This document shows positions 8,108 to 18,127 of a stretch of DNA of 59,452 bases, piece by piece (positions within the stretch are counted from its first letter, which is position 1; each line of letters begins with the position of its first letter). The stretch lies in the NCBI GenBank assembly GCA_021463165.1, contig JAJTWY010000011.1, positions 68,072 to 127,523 of the forward strand, read 5' to 3'. The translations under genes were made by a program, and so were the position numbers. The notes under the pieces were generated by a model that saw only the letters and a program-made list of their open reading frames with translations, searched no databases and was not told the DNA's origin. The DNA comes from Pyrinomonadaceae bacterium. GTDB lineage: Bacteria > Acidobacteriota > Blastocatellia > Pyrinomonadales > Pyrinomonadaceae.

Positions 8108-10639
8108 CTATTTTTTCTTTGGCGCCGGCGTCGCCTGCGGCGGAGCCTTCAGGTTCGTTTCATACAGTTTGAAGATCCGCTTGTACTCATCCGCCCAGCT
8201 GGTCGGCTGTACGAAACCGTGATCTTCAACCGGATAGGACGCCAATTCCCAGTTTTCCTTGCGCAATTCGATCAACTTCTGCGCCAGACGAACGCTGTCC
8301 TGATAATGTACGTTCACGTCGACCATTCCGTGGCATATCAACAGGGCACCTTTTAATCCGGCGGCGTGATAGATCGGCGAACTCCGGCGATAGGCTTCCT
8401 GATCGCTCTGCGGCAGGTTGAGAATGTTGGATGTGTAGCCGTTGTTGTAATGTGCCCAGTCGGTGACCGGCCGGAGCGCGGCTCCTGCCGCGAAAACATC
8501 GGGGGTGGTAAACATCGCCATCAATGTAATGAACCCGCCGTAAGAACCGCCGTATATCCCGATCCGTTTTGCATCTACACCGTGTTCCTTGACCAGGTAG
8601 TCAGCCGCATCGACGTGATCGGTCAGGTCCTTACCGCCCATGAAGCGATAGATCCCGGTCCTCCAATCGCGTCCATAACCGGCCGAACCGCGATAGTCGA
8701 TGTCCAATACCGCATAGCCTTTCTCCATCAGGAAATGATGGAACATATACTCACGATAATAACTCGACCACCAGTTGTGAACATTCTGCAGATAGCCCGC
8801 ACCGTGCACAAAGATGACCGCCGGGCCACCCTTCTTAAATCCCGTTGGTTTATAGAAGCGGCCATAAACGGTCGCCCCGTCGCGAGCCTTTATGGAAACG
8901 ATCGGAGGGACGATCCATTTATACGACTTCCACTCGTCGGTCGGAGAATCCGTTACCTGCTTGATCTCGGCTTCAGTGACACCGGTTCTGTTTGGCGCTA
9001 TGTAAAGCTCAGTCGGCTTGTTTGCAAAAGACCGCAGGATGGCGAGGGTCGTCTGATCGGGTGATACGACGGCCTGATTGTTGCCGGGCATCGACGTAAG
9101 TCGGGTTCGGGGGCCTCCATCGAACGACATTGAATAGAGATTGCGTTCAAAAAAGCTGCCTTCGCTGGAGGTGAAGTAGAATTTGGTCTTGTCTTCCGAC
9201 AAGCGGACATCGGAAACCTCGAATGATCCTGACGTCAATTGAACGGGCTGGCCGCCGTCGATCGAGACTGTGTAGAGATGGGCGAATCCGTCGCGTTCTG
9301 ACTGAAAATAGACGCGCTTGTTATCGGGCAGCCAGCCAAGCGTAAATCCGCCGGGACCGCCGATCCAGGCGTCGTCGTGCACAGCCGCAAGAATTTTCGT
9401 CTTGCCTGTGACGGGGTCGAGATGCATTATCCAGCGGTCTTTATTGTCCGCAGAGCGGCCTTGCAGCACGGCGTTCTTGCCATCATCCGACCATGTTGGC
9501 GACGAAAGCGTCACGTCTCGATCACGCGGCTGTGCCGGACCTCCCTGACGAGCCGAGACCGGCCCTGTCGGTCGTTCGGGCGGCGTTTGACCGGTAGCAT
9601 TTCCTTCCGCCCGCGGCGTTGGTGCAGCGGCTGGCAAGCGTTGCCCGTGATCCGCCCATACGGATTCACCGGTAGCGACACTGATGATCGCGATCCTGCT
9701 GCGTCCCTGAACGTCGCCGACCTTCGAGCGGCCCGGGATGTCTTCTGTGTAGCCCGATTCGGTCACATAGTTGGGTACGATCGTGTTTTTTGAACCCGTT
9801 GCGGGCTCGTTGACCGAAACGATCACGTACTTTCCGTCCGGGGACAGCGACATATTCCCCGCGTTCTGCCCGGTTGTCAGCTGAAACGGCTTTCTCCTGT
9901 CTTTTTCCCTCTCATTTCGCTTCTTATCGTCTTCTTCACGCTTCTCGGCGCGTTCGCGGATCGCATCGAGCAGGCTGCGCTCCTCTTTTTTAAGAGCCTC
10001 CTGGCTGTCGGTACCGCGCCGATTCGCGTCCTGATTTTGTCCTCCGCCGCCTCCGCCACCACCCGGGCCGCCACCGGCCGGGCCACCAGCCTGGCCGCCT
10101 GCGGGACGAATGTCCGTGAGCTGTTCCAGCATCCCGTCATCGAGCGAGAAGGAATAGAGATTACTCTGGCGCGTAAATGAAATATGGCGCTGATCGCCGA
10201 TAAAGCGCGGATTGCCCTCGGCGTCAGAAGTCTTTGTCAGTTGTCGCCGTTCGCCGTTCAGTACGTTGTAAAGAAAAATGTCGCCGCTCTCACTGTAAAC
10301 GACCCATTTCTTATCATCCGAGATGTCTCCGCCCGCGGGTGGAGCTTGTCTTGCTTCTTGCTCCGAAAGTTTTTTCAAGCCGGTGCCGTCGGCATTCACG
10401 ACGTAGGTCGAATTCTCAGCGAGCCGCGTCTCGTCGGCACGCTTCCAGGAGAAGTAGATCTTCTTGCTGTCAGCCGACCAGCGGACCTGCGACGGTTCAT
10501 AGCCGACAAGCGCCGGTCCACGCATGATGTTATCGATGGTCAGTTCAAACGGTTTGGCGGGAGCGGCTTGCTGGGCCAAAGCCGCAGCCGGGCTAATGCA
10601 AAAAGCGAGTATGCTTATGAACGCTAAGATCTGTTTCAT
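8108..10639 (-). CDS. Secreted S9 family peptidase (DPP-IV/acylaminoacyl-peptidase type)
   Basis: An 843-residue serine peptidase with a signal peptide (cleavage near AAALAQ), a long beta-propeller with repeated DGTG/SPDG-like blades, and a C-terminal alpha/beta-hydrolase domain. The nucleophile is S699 in IYGGSYGGF; the acid and base are likely in [10 protein letters not shown] and EDHGFVQ. It would cut short peptides in the periplasm. Residues about 180-205 form a low-complexity glycine/glutamine stretch, followed by a charged Lys/Glu/Arg helix (to about 248). This is a propeller insert not found in typical members. It is the first gene of the minus-strand operon with UXS. A small divergent ORF begins 17 bp upstream. 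Confidence 0.9.
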   Translation of the reverse strand: MKQILAFISILAFCISPAAALAQQAAPAKPFELTIDNIMRGPALVGYEPSQVRWSADSKKIYFSWKRADETRLAENSTYVVNADGTGLKKLSEQEARQAPPAGGDISDDKKWVVYSESGDIFLYNVLNGERRQLTKTSDAEGNPRFIGDQRHISFTRQSNLYSFSLDDGMLEQLTDIRPAGGQAGGPAGGGPGGGGGGGGQNQDANRRGTDSQEALKKEERSLLDAIRERAEKREEDDKKRNEREKDRRKPFQLTTGQNAGNMSLSPDGKYVIVSVNEPATGSKNTIVPNYVTESGYTEDIPGRSKVGDVQGRSRIAIISVATGESVWADHGQRLPAAAPTPRAEGNATGQTPPERPTGPVSARQGGPAQPRDRDVTLSSPTWSDDGKNAVLQGRSADNKDRWIMHLDPVTGKTKILAAVHDDAWIGGPGGFTLGWLPDNKRVYFQSERDGFAHLYTVSIDGGQPVQLTSGSFEVSDVRLSEDKTKFYFTSSEGSFFERNLYSMSFDGGPRTRLTSMPGNNQAVVSPDQTTLAILRSFANKPTELYIAPNRTGVTEAEIKQVTDSPTDEWKSYKWIVPPIVSIKARDGATVYGRFYKPTGFKKGGPAVIFVHGAGYLQNVHNWWSSYYREYMFHHFLMEKGYAVLDIDYRGSAGYGRDWRTGIYRFMGGKDLTDHVDAADYLVKEHGVDAKRIGIYGGSYGGFITLMAMFTTPDVFAAGAALRPVTDWAHYNNGYTSNILNLPQSDQEAYRRSSPIYHAAGLKGALLICHGMVDVNVHYQDSVRLAQKLIELRKENWELASYPVEDHGFVQPTSWADEYKRIFKLYETNLKAPPQATPAPKKK

Positions 10640-10655
10640 TGGTATCCTTTAGTCA

Positions 10656-10919
10656 ATGTTTCGGCGTAGCAATTTCTTGACAGTATACGTCAAGAACACA
10701 GATATTGTTATTCCGACAACGCACAAGCCATTCGACCCGGTACCGATCGGGACGAATTTGGACAGTGGCGGTCTCACCGAAACGTGTCTCAACAATCGCA
10801 GCTATTATTACGGCGATCACTCGGGTTACGAAGGCTACGATCTACGGTTCTTTGAGGATAGTGACGGGGAGGAGGTCATCCAAGTTTGCGATGACTTAGC
10901 AAAACGCGATCGGACTTAA
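10656..10919 (+). CDS. Small acidic protein with YYY-GYE-Y motif
   Basis: The open frame encodes up to 87 residues. The C-terminal half, rich in Asp/Glu, contains YYYGDHSGYEGY, which closely resembles YYYDDSHGYETY in the small ORF at 14181-14369; both have a cysteine about 7-13 residues earlier. That shared motif is the main reason to believe both are real. The N-terminus is uncertain. A TTGACA box at 10677 with an AT-rich -10-like stretch near 10701 could be a promoter, in which case translation would start later than 10656. The gene ends directly against the regulator gene (10919/10920). No known family. Confidence 0.45.
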   Translation: MFRRSNFLTVYVKNTDIVIPTTHKPFDPVPIGTNLDSGGLTETCLNNRSYYYGDHSGYEGYDLRFFEDSDGEEVIQVCDDLAKRDRT

Positions 10920-11558
10920 TTATGGTTCCACCAGTCCACCGGTATCTATCGTAAAACTGCAACGCGGTCGTCCGTCCCTTTCGCATGTTTCTCTTACATG
11001 AACCTTCGTGATTTCGGCGATCATCGATTCGGTGACGTTGCAGATCTCAGGATGCTCTACTACCGATTCGGCAAAAGGGCAGCTATCGCTTTTTATCAAA
11101 AGCTTTCCGTCCTTCTCTACGATCTTTGCGGTTCCGCCAAGATCGGCCAAAGCTGAAATAGCATTTTCCAGTTTACTCTTTAGGTCACCCGAACTTTGAG
11201 CATTTGACGATCCAATCGCTTTTCCGACCTCTGACATGATCTTTTGTAGGTCTTCGGGTGAGAATTTATTCTTAACGACGCTCAAAAAAACATTCAAAAG
11301 AGCATCGTAAGCTTTGGGAAAAAGTTCACGTGATCCTTCGGCCAAACCGTAAGTCACGTGAGGCTTGCGAAATCCTTTGACTGTTCCGGTCTGTTTTACA
11401 AATCCATCTCGCTCCAGCGACAAAAGATGAGAACGCACCGCGTTGTCAGTAAGGTTAAGCCATGTTGCAAGTTCATTGACCGTCTTGTTGCCGTCACGCA
11501 GCAACAGAATCAACTGCCCTCGCGTGCTTTCAAAAAATCTTTTGTCCACAGTGGTCAT
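10920..11558 (-). CDS. Winged-helix regulator with four-cysteine C-terminal domain
   Basis: A 212-residue transcription factor. Residues 12-72 form a winged helix (NELATWLNLTDNAVRSHLLS, then the wing GTVKGFRKPHVTYGL). The C-terminal part carries cysteines at 160, 173, 192 and 200 (C-x12-C-x18-C-x7-C). This resembles SufR-like regulators, in which C-terminal cysteines hold an iron-sulfur cluster, though the spacing differs, so the ligand (cluster, metal or thiol switch) is inferred. It is divergent from the DoxX-like gene, with a perfect inverted repeat between them. It probably represses that operon and itself, released by oxidative or metal stress. Confidence 0.75.
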   Translation of the reverse strand: MTTVDKRFFESTRGQLILLLRDGNKTVNELATWLNLTDNAVRSHLLSLERDGFVKQTGTVKGFRKPHVTYGLAEGSRELFPKAYDALLNVFLSVVKNKFSPEDLQKIMSEVGKAIGSSNAQSSGDLKSKLENAISALADLGGTAKIVEKDGKLLIKSDSCPFAESVVEHPEICNVTESMIAEITKVHVRETCERDGRPRCSFTIDTGGLVEP

Positions 11559-11610
11559 GCTCGTTATCCCTCTAAAATACAGGATTTTTAAATATTTGCA
11601 CTTTATTTTT

Positions 11611-11638
11611 AATAAGTCAATTATTTTCTTGACTTATT
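11611..11638. promoter_or_regulatory. Perfect inverted repeat, probable operator
   Basis: AATAAGTCAA (11611-11620) and TTGACTTATT (11629-11638) form a perfect 10-bp inverted repeat with 8 bp between the arms. It sits in the AT-rich gap between the divergent regulator and DoxX-like genes. The right arm contains a TTGACT -35-like box, so a bound dimer would block the plus-strand promoter. Assignment to the neighbouring regulator is inferred from position. Confidence 0.6.
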
Positions 11639-11657
11639 TGAGTTACTCGTATATTCT
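11629..11657 (+). promoter_or_regulatory. Candidate sigma-70 promoter of the DoxX-like operon
   Basis: TTGACT at 11629-11634 is followed by TATATT at 11650-11655 (15-bp spacer) or TATTCT at 11652-11657 (17-bp spacer). The -35 box lies inside the right arm of the inverted repeat. The downstream gene has a strong GGAGG ribosome-binding site at 11702-11706. Confidence 0.4.
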
Positions 11658-11711
11658 CCAAATACAGTCTAAAAAAATACCCGACTGAATACGACTATAT
11701 TTGGAGGAAAA

Positions 11712-12149
11712 ATGGAAACTATTCTAAAAAACAACATGACGGCGAGCCCGTCAATATTGTCCGACGATGCAAAAGCGGACTTCTCAAATCCGGCGTATCA
11801 GGCTTTTTGGATCCTGCGAGCCGGTTTTATTGTCGCTCCGATTTTAGCCGGCGCCGACAAGTTTTTAGGGTTGCTGGTGAATTGGGATCAATACCTGCCG
11901 TCGGTAGTCAATAACATGCTCGGTGGCTATGGCCATCAACTTATGTACGCGGTCGGAGCGATCGAGATCGTCGCGGGAATCGGCATTCTTCTAAAGCCGA
12001 AAGTCTTTGCCTATGTCGTTGCGGCATGGCTGCTTTTGATCATTGTAAATCTCTTGCTCATTCCCGGTTACTATGACGTCGCGTTGCGTGATCTTGGTTT
12101 GGCACTTGGAGCGCTCGCTCTCGGGCGGTTAAGCGAGAGATATTCCTAA
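11712..12149 (+). CDS. DoxX-like integral membrane protein
   Basis: A 145-residue protein with four predicted membrane helices: FWILRAGFIVAPILAGADKF, LMYAVGAIEIVAGIGILL, FAYVVAAWLLLIIVNLLLI and VALRDLGLALGALAL. The arrangement resembles DoxX/DUF417-type small membrane proteins, which are often linked to redox or thiol stress. It begins just after a strong GGAGG ribosome-binding site and is the first gene after the candidate operator. The secreted helix-bundle gene follows 130 bp later. The family assignment is tentative and rests on topology, not on a signature. Confidence 0.6.
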   Translation: METILKNNMTASPSILSDDAKADFSNPAYQAFWILRAGFIVAPILAGADKFLGLLVNWDQYLPSVVNNMLGGYGHQLMYAVGAIEIVAGIGILLKPKVFAYVVAAWLLLIIVNLLLIPGYYDVALRDLGLALGALALGRLSERYS

Positions 12150-12279
12150 TACGGGAAACATCAACTTTACTTTATAGAAATCAACTCTGCTCACCTGAAG
12201 CCAAAGTGCCGTGAGTTTTGCCGGACTAACCGAGGACAACGGAAAAGCGAGGAGATACAAAATAGGAGGACAAAAAACA

Positions 12280-12945
12280 ATGAAAATTCAAAAATCAAAA
12301 AGGGTGATCGTCTCGGTGTTATTCGCTTTAATTGTTGGCCTTGTTGGCAACATTAGCGCAGCAAATGGGGATCACGGACATAAAAAAGTAGACAACAAGA
12401 AGGTAAGCAAAAAGCAGGTTGAGTTAAATCTTGCGATGCGAACACTCTGGGGCCAACACATGGGTTGGACATGGTCAACAGTAAACGCATTCGCGTCAGA
12501 TTCGTCCAGTCTGCAGGCCAATATCGATCGGCTTTTGCGTAATCAGGCCGACATCGGGAACGCAGTCGCATCATACTACGGTGCAGATGCGGGCAAACAA
12601 CTTACCGATCTGTTGACCACTCATATCAAGCAGGCAGTTCCGGTTCTTGTCGCGGCTAAAAAAGGTGACAAGGCGGGACTCGATAAGGCTGTCGCGGATT
12701 GGTACGCAAATGCCCAAGACATTGCCGATTTTCTTGCAAAGGCATACCCCAAAAACTGGCCTCAAGCCGATCTGCGAGAGATGATGAAAATGCACATCAC
12801 GCAGACGATCGGTTACGCAAGCGATATTCTCAACGGCAAATACGCCGATGCCATATCCAAATATGAGACGGCGGAAATGCACATGGCAAATATGGCCGAC
12901 GCATTGACCAATGGCATCGCAAAGCAGTTTCCACGGAAATTCTAA
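12280..12945 (+). CDS. Secreted all-helical protein with conserved histidines
   Basis: A 221-residue protein with a signal peptide ending around ISAANG. The mature part is all-helical, with conserved-looking histidines on successive helices: LWGQHMGWTW (H60), LLTTHIKQA (H115), MMKMHITQT (H172) and AEMHMANMAD (H201), ending GIAKQFPRKF. I recognise this layout from a family in many bacilli and soil bacteria that is often mislabelled glycosyltransferase in databases; its function is unknown. A four-helix bundle binding metal or haem through these residues is an inference. The start at 12280 follows AGGAGG and precedes the signal peptide. It is probably co-regulated with the DoxX-like gene. Confidence 0.7.
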   Translation: MKIQKSKRVIVSVLFALIVGLVGNISAANGDHGHKKVDNKKVSKKQVELNLAMRTLWGQHMGWTWSTVNAFASDSSSLQANIDRLLRNQADIGNAVASYYGADAGKQLTDLLTTHIKQAVPVLVAAKKGDKAGLDKAVADWYANAQDIADFLAKAYPKNWPQADLREMMKMHITQTIGYASDILNGKYADAISKYETAEMHMANMADALTNGIAKQFPRKF

Positions 12946-12989
12946 GTCAAAGCAGGGTCAGGGCTAGACTGGCGTTTTTTAGGGTTAAG

Positions 12990-13013
12990 CAGGATGGGGC
13001 ACGCCCCATCCTG
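12990..13013 (+). terminator. Strong hairpin after the helix-bundle gene
   Basis: CAGGATGGGG and CCCCATCCTG form a perfect 10-bp stem with a 4-base loop (cacg), 45 bp after the stop. There is no T-run behind it, so it may be a factor-dependent terminator or an mRNA-stabilising structure rather than a classical terminator. Confidence 0.4.
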
Positions 13014-13077
13014 TTGGAAGATTGTTGAAACATCTTGTGGCAAGGGGTACAGTTCAAACAGGAGAGAGGACAAAATC

Positions 13078-13251
13078 ATGCCTTACTCATTTCACGAGTT
13101 TTCAAGGAAAAAGACGTTAGAGAGAGCTGCAGAGGCTCAACTACCGACCGAATTTGGTGACTTTAGATTGATCGGATACCGTTCTCTTCATTCGGACGAG
13201 GAGTTTGTTGTTATAGCACGCGGGCGATCGCGCCGTCCGATCAACACGTGA
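13078..13251 (+). pseudogene. N-terminal fragment of GTP cyclohydrolase II (RibA-like)
   Basis: The 57-residue ORF contains LERAAEAQLPTEFGDFRLIG and then YRSLHSDEEFVVIARG. This matches the opening strands of GTP cyclohydrolase II, the enzyme that starts riboflavin synthesis. The rest, including the zinc-binding cysteines and the GTP site, is absent, and the ORF ends eight residues later with unrelated sequence. It has its own GGAGAGAGG ribosome-binding site about 11 bp before the ATG at 13078, so it may still be translated. It is either a decayed ribA copy or a retained small protein. A one-base deletion in the GGG of 13220-13222 would briefly restore the expected ARGD. Confidence 0.55.
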
Positions 13252-13274
13252 CTAATACACAGGAGCATTGAACC

Positions 13275-14138
13275 CTACGGCAATTCCAACGCAGCTTCAC
13301 GCTTTGCGGCCTTTTGCTGCTCGGTCAGACGCCCGTATTCGTAGATCGCATTTTCCCAGGTGCCGTACATCGCGTTTGGAAGCACGATCCAGCGCTTGCC
13401 CCAGTCGTTCTTGATCCTATCGACCTCAGCGAAACGATCGCCGACGCTTTTTCGCTCAAAAATATCTGACAGATCGTCGAGATTATCCCCTATGAGCATG
13501 ACGATGCGGTACTTTTGCCCGATAAACTCTCGTCGGGGCGTTTTGGTCGAAATATTGTTGCCTTGAGCATCCTTCTGGCGAAGCAGGACGTTATCGCTAC
13601 CAATGTCCTGGAAGCCCACGTTCTTCAGGTTGTCGATCGTCGCCTGTTTCTGTACCTCATCGCGGTTCGAAACGTAGAATATCTTTACGCCTCTCGAAAC
13701 CGCGTAGTTTAGAAATTCGACCGCACCGGGGATCGCTTTCGCCTTGCGCATTTCACCCCACGCGTACCAGTCCTTTGAATTGAACGCGACCCGTTCACGA
13801 ATGTGCTTTGCCTGCGAGGGCGAATTGTCCAATACCGTTTCATCGATATCGACGACTATCGCCCGCGGCCGCTTCCGCTCGGCTTTCGGCAATTTCTTCA
13901 CGTTCTTCTTGTCCAGGTCGGCATCGAGCTGCCATCTGGCGAGATTGAATGTTTGATAAGAGATCGCGCGAAATTCGGCGGCCTTTTGCATCCAGAGCGT
14001 CGCGCCGACCTGATATTCATTATTTGCTGCTGCCTCTTGCCGCTCGGGCTGCTGAGCGCCGGTTCGCGGGATAAAATAGGTGCCCGAAACTGAACCCATC
14101 AGCAAGGCGGCCACGAGAATTGCATTTCTGATCTTCAT
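13275..14138 (-). CDS. Secreted HAD acid phosphatase, class C / lipoprotein e(P4) type
   Basis: A 287-residue protein from the ATG at 14138, chosen because it begins a signal peptide (MKIRNAILVAALLMGSVSG); the longer open frame upstream lacks one. It has the class C layout: YQVGATLWMQKAAEFRAISY near the N-terminus, the DIDET nucleophile motif (D97 and D99) followed by VLDNS, VEFLNYAVSRGVKIFYVSNR, and MLIGDNLDDL as the acidic motif. Members dephosphorylate nucleotides and other phosphomonoesters in the periplasm, so phosphate or nucleoside scavenging is the likely role. No lipobox cysteine is visible. The YYY-motif ORF diverges from it by 42 bp. Confidence 0.85.
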   Translation of the reverse strand: MKIRNAILVAALLMGSVSGTYFIPRTGAQQPERQEAAANNEYQVGATLWMQKAAEFRAISYQTFNLARWQLDADLDKKNVKKLPKAERKRPRAIVVDIDETVLDNSPSQAKHIRERVAFNSKDWYAWGEMRKAKAIPGAVEFLNYAVSRGVKIFYVSNRDEVQKQATIDNLKNVGFQDIGSDNVLLRQKDAQGNNISTKTPRREFIGQKYRIVMLIGDNLDDLSDIFERKSVGDRFAEVDRIKNDWGKRWIVLPNAMYGTWENAIYEYGRLTEQQKAAKREAALELP

Positions 14139-14180
14139 AATAGAGTTGAGTAGGGGATCAGGGAAGATTATAAATGATTC

Positions 14181-14369
14181 ATGACCGGAACGCCGAAAGG
14201 AAAGCCTGACAAGCCGGAGACAGCGGCCGTGGAATGCGATACATGGGCTGACGATCAGAACTCGAAGGGCTATTACTACGACGACTCGCACGGTTACGAG
14301 ACATACTCAGCCGAGATGGATGACGAGGAGGCAGAACCTGTTGATCCGAGCGAAACACCACGGGTTTAG
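14181..14369 (+). CDS. Small acidic protein with YYY-GYE-Y motif, paralogue
   Basis: A 62-residue acidic, proline-rich ORF. Its centre, GYYYDDSHGYETY, matches YYYGDHSGYEGY of the ORF at 10656-10919, with a cysteine (VECDTW) 15 residues before the first tyrosine. Composition is highly charged with no hydrophobic core, suggesting a disordered or metal-binding peptide. It diverges from the acid phosphatase gene and converges on the NTF2-like gene (8 bp apart). No recognised family. The motif repeat is the evidence that it is coding. Confidence 0.5.
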   Translation: MTGTPKGKPDKPETAAVECDTWADDQNSKGYYYDDSHGYETYSAEMDDEEAEPVDPSETPRV

Positions 14370-14377
14370 CCGGTGGC

Positions 14378-14734
14378 CTAGGTCTTTTCTTTTACGATAA
14401 AGGAGCGAAGGTCAATGACGTTTCCATCGGCGAATCGGTAAATATCGCAAAAAGAGTAAGGCTCGTCGAGTCCGGATTCTCCTTTCATCGTCATTCCGCC
14501 GTAACAAACCACCCAATCGTCGTTTGAGATCATCCGCTCGACATCAAATTTAGGCGGTTCGCAGCCTTCAAGACTCCCCATCCACTTTCGGATCTCGTCC
14601 TTGCCGGTCTTAACGTCGTCCCCCACAATCGTCCAGGTAAGGTCTTCCGAACAAAAGGAGAGGAATTTTTCCATATCGGATTCCAAGAATGAATCGTTGA
14701 TGGCTGAAACGATAGTTTCGTGCTGATTTGGCAT
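14378..14734 (-). CDS. NTF2-like/SnoaL-fold protein
   Basis: A 118-residue cytoplasmic protein with the SnoaL/NTF2-like pattern: an N-terminal helix pair (TIVSAINDSFLESDMEKFLS), EDLTWTIVG, a GKDEIRKWM helix, and the sheet VVCYGGMTM ... YSFCDIYRFADGNVIDLRSF. This cone-shaped fold serves as small-molecule isomerase, hydrolase or just a binding domain, so no reaction can be assigned. It lies 42 bp downstream of typA on the same strand and may be read through from it. Confidence 0.75.
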   Translation of the reverse strand: MPNQHETIVSAINDSFLESDMEKFLSFCSEDLTWTIVGDDVKTGKDEIRKWMGSLEGCEPPKFDVERMISNDDWVVCYGGMTMKGESGLDEPYSFCDIYRFADGNVIDLRSFIVKEKT

Positions 14735-14776
14735 TTGTTTACTCCATTATTACACTCGACCGTGTCCCGTCTTTCA

Positions 14777-16588
<1,812 letters not shown>

Positions 16589-16696
16589 AGTCGTTCCTTG
16601 CCTCAGGGCAAACGAGTATCATAGCCGTTCGAACGGTAAACGCCAAAGTTTCTAAATCAAAACAGATCGAGGTAAAAATGACGCCGGATGATCAAA

Positions 16697-16724
16697 GCCC
16701 GCCCCCCAAGAGTTGAGGGCGGGC
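16697..16724 (-). terminator. Terminator-like hairpin downstream of the BON gene
   Basis: GCCCGCCC (16697-16704) pairs perfectly with GGGCGGGC (16717-16724) across a 12-base loop. On the minus strand it follows the BON gene and is followed by TTTGAT. A second 7-bp perfect hairpin (16756-16773, CGGACCG/CGGTCCG) lies between it and the stop codon. Confidence 0.55.
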
Positions 16725-16779
16725 CCTGGTTCTTCCTACCGACCGGTTTTAGCGTCGGACCGCCGACGGTCCGAGCTTC

Positions 16780-17328
16780 CTACGACCTTCGCGAGTCGCG
16801 GCCGACGACAAGGTTATTGGTCACCTCGAATACATTCGGGATTCCTCTCGCGAGGATGTTGAGCGTATCGGAGTCGGCTTGACGCGAAACAAAACCTTCG
16901 AGAGTGAGCCGCCCATTTTCGACAATTATCCTCACATCCGGATGGGTGGTCGAAAAGTACTGGGCGGGCCCGCGATTCACAAATGTTCGGTAGGCCGCCC
17001 GGCGAATGGCCTGATCGAACGACCCGATCGGCAGTTCTTCGATGTTATTGACCACGTTCTTGACCCCGGCAACTTCCTTGACGTAGGCTGCAGCCGCCTG
17101 TTTGGTGCCCAGCGAGATCGTCTTACCGCTGAGGATCACGGTGTCGCCTTGAACCTGGAAAGTGATGTGATCAAAGAGGCCGTATCTCGGCAATTCGAGC
17201 AGCTTTCTGTATATCTTTTGCTCAATCGAGCGTTCGGGCTTTGCTGCAAAGCTCGCAGAATTGAAACCAACCAACGACAATGAAATGACGGCGAATGAAA
17301 GTATGAAAAATTTCTTGATCCTGTTCAT
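16780..17328 (-). CDS. Secreted BON-domain protein
   Basis: A protein of 182 residues from the ATG at 17328, which is preceded by AAGGAG; a GTG three codons upstream is too close to that site. A signal peptide (KKFFILSFAVISLSLVGF) is followed by two BON domains. The first, about residues 40-105, contains DHITFQVQGDTVILSG and AVKNVVNNIEELP; the second, about 110-180, contains VRIIVENGRLTLEGFVSRQ and PNVFEVTNNLVV. BON domains of OsmY-like proteins bind membranes or phospholipid and help against envelope stress. It is followed by a strong hairpin. Confidence 0.85.
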   Translation of the reverse strand: MNRIKKFFILSFAVISLSLVGFNSASFAAKPERSIEQKIYRKLLELPRYGLFDHITFQVQGDTVILSGKTISLGTKQAAAAYVKEVAGVKNVVNNIEELPIGSFDQAIRRAAYRTFVNRGPAQYFSTTHPDVRIIVENGRLTLEGFVSRQADSDTLNILARGIPNVFEVTNNLVVGRDSRRS

Positions 17329-17446
17329 ATAACTCACGTCTCCTTCCTAAGAGATGCGTCATCAAAATGACATAGTTTTGACGAAATAATGAGGATCCGA
17401 GGTGTCTGAAAAATCGAAGGATGCAGTTCGAGGCACAAACCGAGCG

Positions 17447-17905
17447 CTATCGTAGGGGATTCTGGCATTGCCTCATCGCTTCGTACAATACGATCGCGAC
17501 GCTGCTTGCGAGGTTCAGGCTGCGAACACGAGGATTCAGCATCGGGATGGTAAGGCAGCGGTCAGGGTTGGCTTCGAGTATGTGACCGGGCAGGCCGCGG
17601 GTCTCCGGGCCGAAAACGAGGCAATCGTTCGCATCATAAGCCCAGTCTGTGTAGAAGCGGTCGGTCTTCGTCGTCAGATAGATGAAGCGTGACTTGGGCA
17701 GGGCTGCGTATAGAGCTCCGAGATCGATGTGGCGATGAAGGTCAACATGTTCCCAGTAGTCGAGCCCCGAACGTCTTAGAGTGCGGTCGTCCATTCGGAA
17801 ACCCGTGACGCCGACGATGTGCAGCGGCGTCAACGTCGCCGCGCACAAGCGTGCGATGTTACCGGTGTTCGGCGGGATCTCGGGTTCGTAAAGCGCGATG
17901 TTCAT
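17447..17905 (-). CDS. trmL: tRNA (cytidine(34)-2'-O)-methyltransferase
   Basis: A SPOUT-fold methyltransferase of 152 residues that methylates the wobble ribose of tRNA-Leu. It shows the family pattern MNIALYEPEIPPNTGNIARL, LDYWEHVDLHRH, CLVFGPETRGLP and the knot motif IPMLNPRVRSLNLASSVAIV. I start at the ATG at 17905, which gives the usual family N-terminus; an in-frame ATG at 17938 would add 11 residues. It is divergent from the secreted LolA-like gene at 18128, with about 220 bp between. Confidence 0.93.
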   Translation of the reverse strand: MNIALYEPEIPPNTGNIARLCAATLTPLHIVGVTGFRMDDRTLRRSGLDYWEHVDLHRHIDLGALYAALPKSRFIYLTTKTDRFYTDWAYDANDCLVFGPETRGLPGHILEANPDRCLTIPMLNPRVRSLNLASSVAIVLYEAMRQCQNPLR

Positions 17906-18127
17906 GTCGTGTCGGCGAACGGTACCGAATTGTTTCATTGGTCCGAGTGACCAGTTTTGAACTGAAACCTCATTGGCCCCAGTCTCTTGCGGCTTATCTT
18001 TGCATCCTTTCTGACGGCTTGCTCATCAATGAATTGGCGCTTCAGTGCTAGTTTATGCCGAACCGTGCGGCGTGTGTTACAATCCGCTTTTGTTCACCAG
18101 AGACAAGTTTCCGAGGAGAAGTTCTTA

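Noticed and set aside
10021..10105. Glycine-rich repeat in the S9 peptidase gene as a possible micro-repeat array or CRISPR-like region
   Set aside because: It encodes a low-complexity Gly/Pro linker in frame with no regular repeat-spacer pattern.
16625..16636. CCGTTCGAACGG palindrome upstream of typA
   Set aside because: A 12-bp palindrome is expected several times by chance in a window of this size, and nothing else supports an operator.
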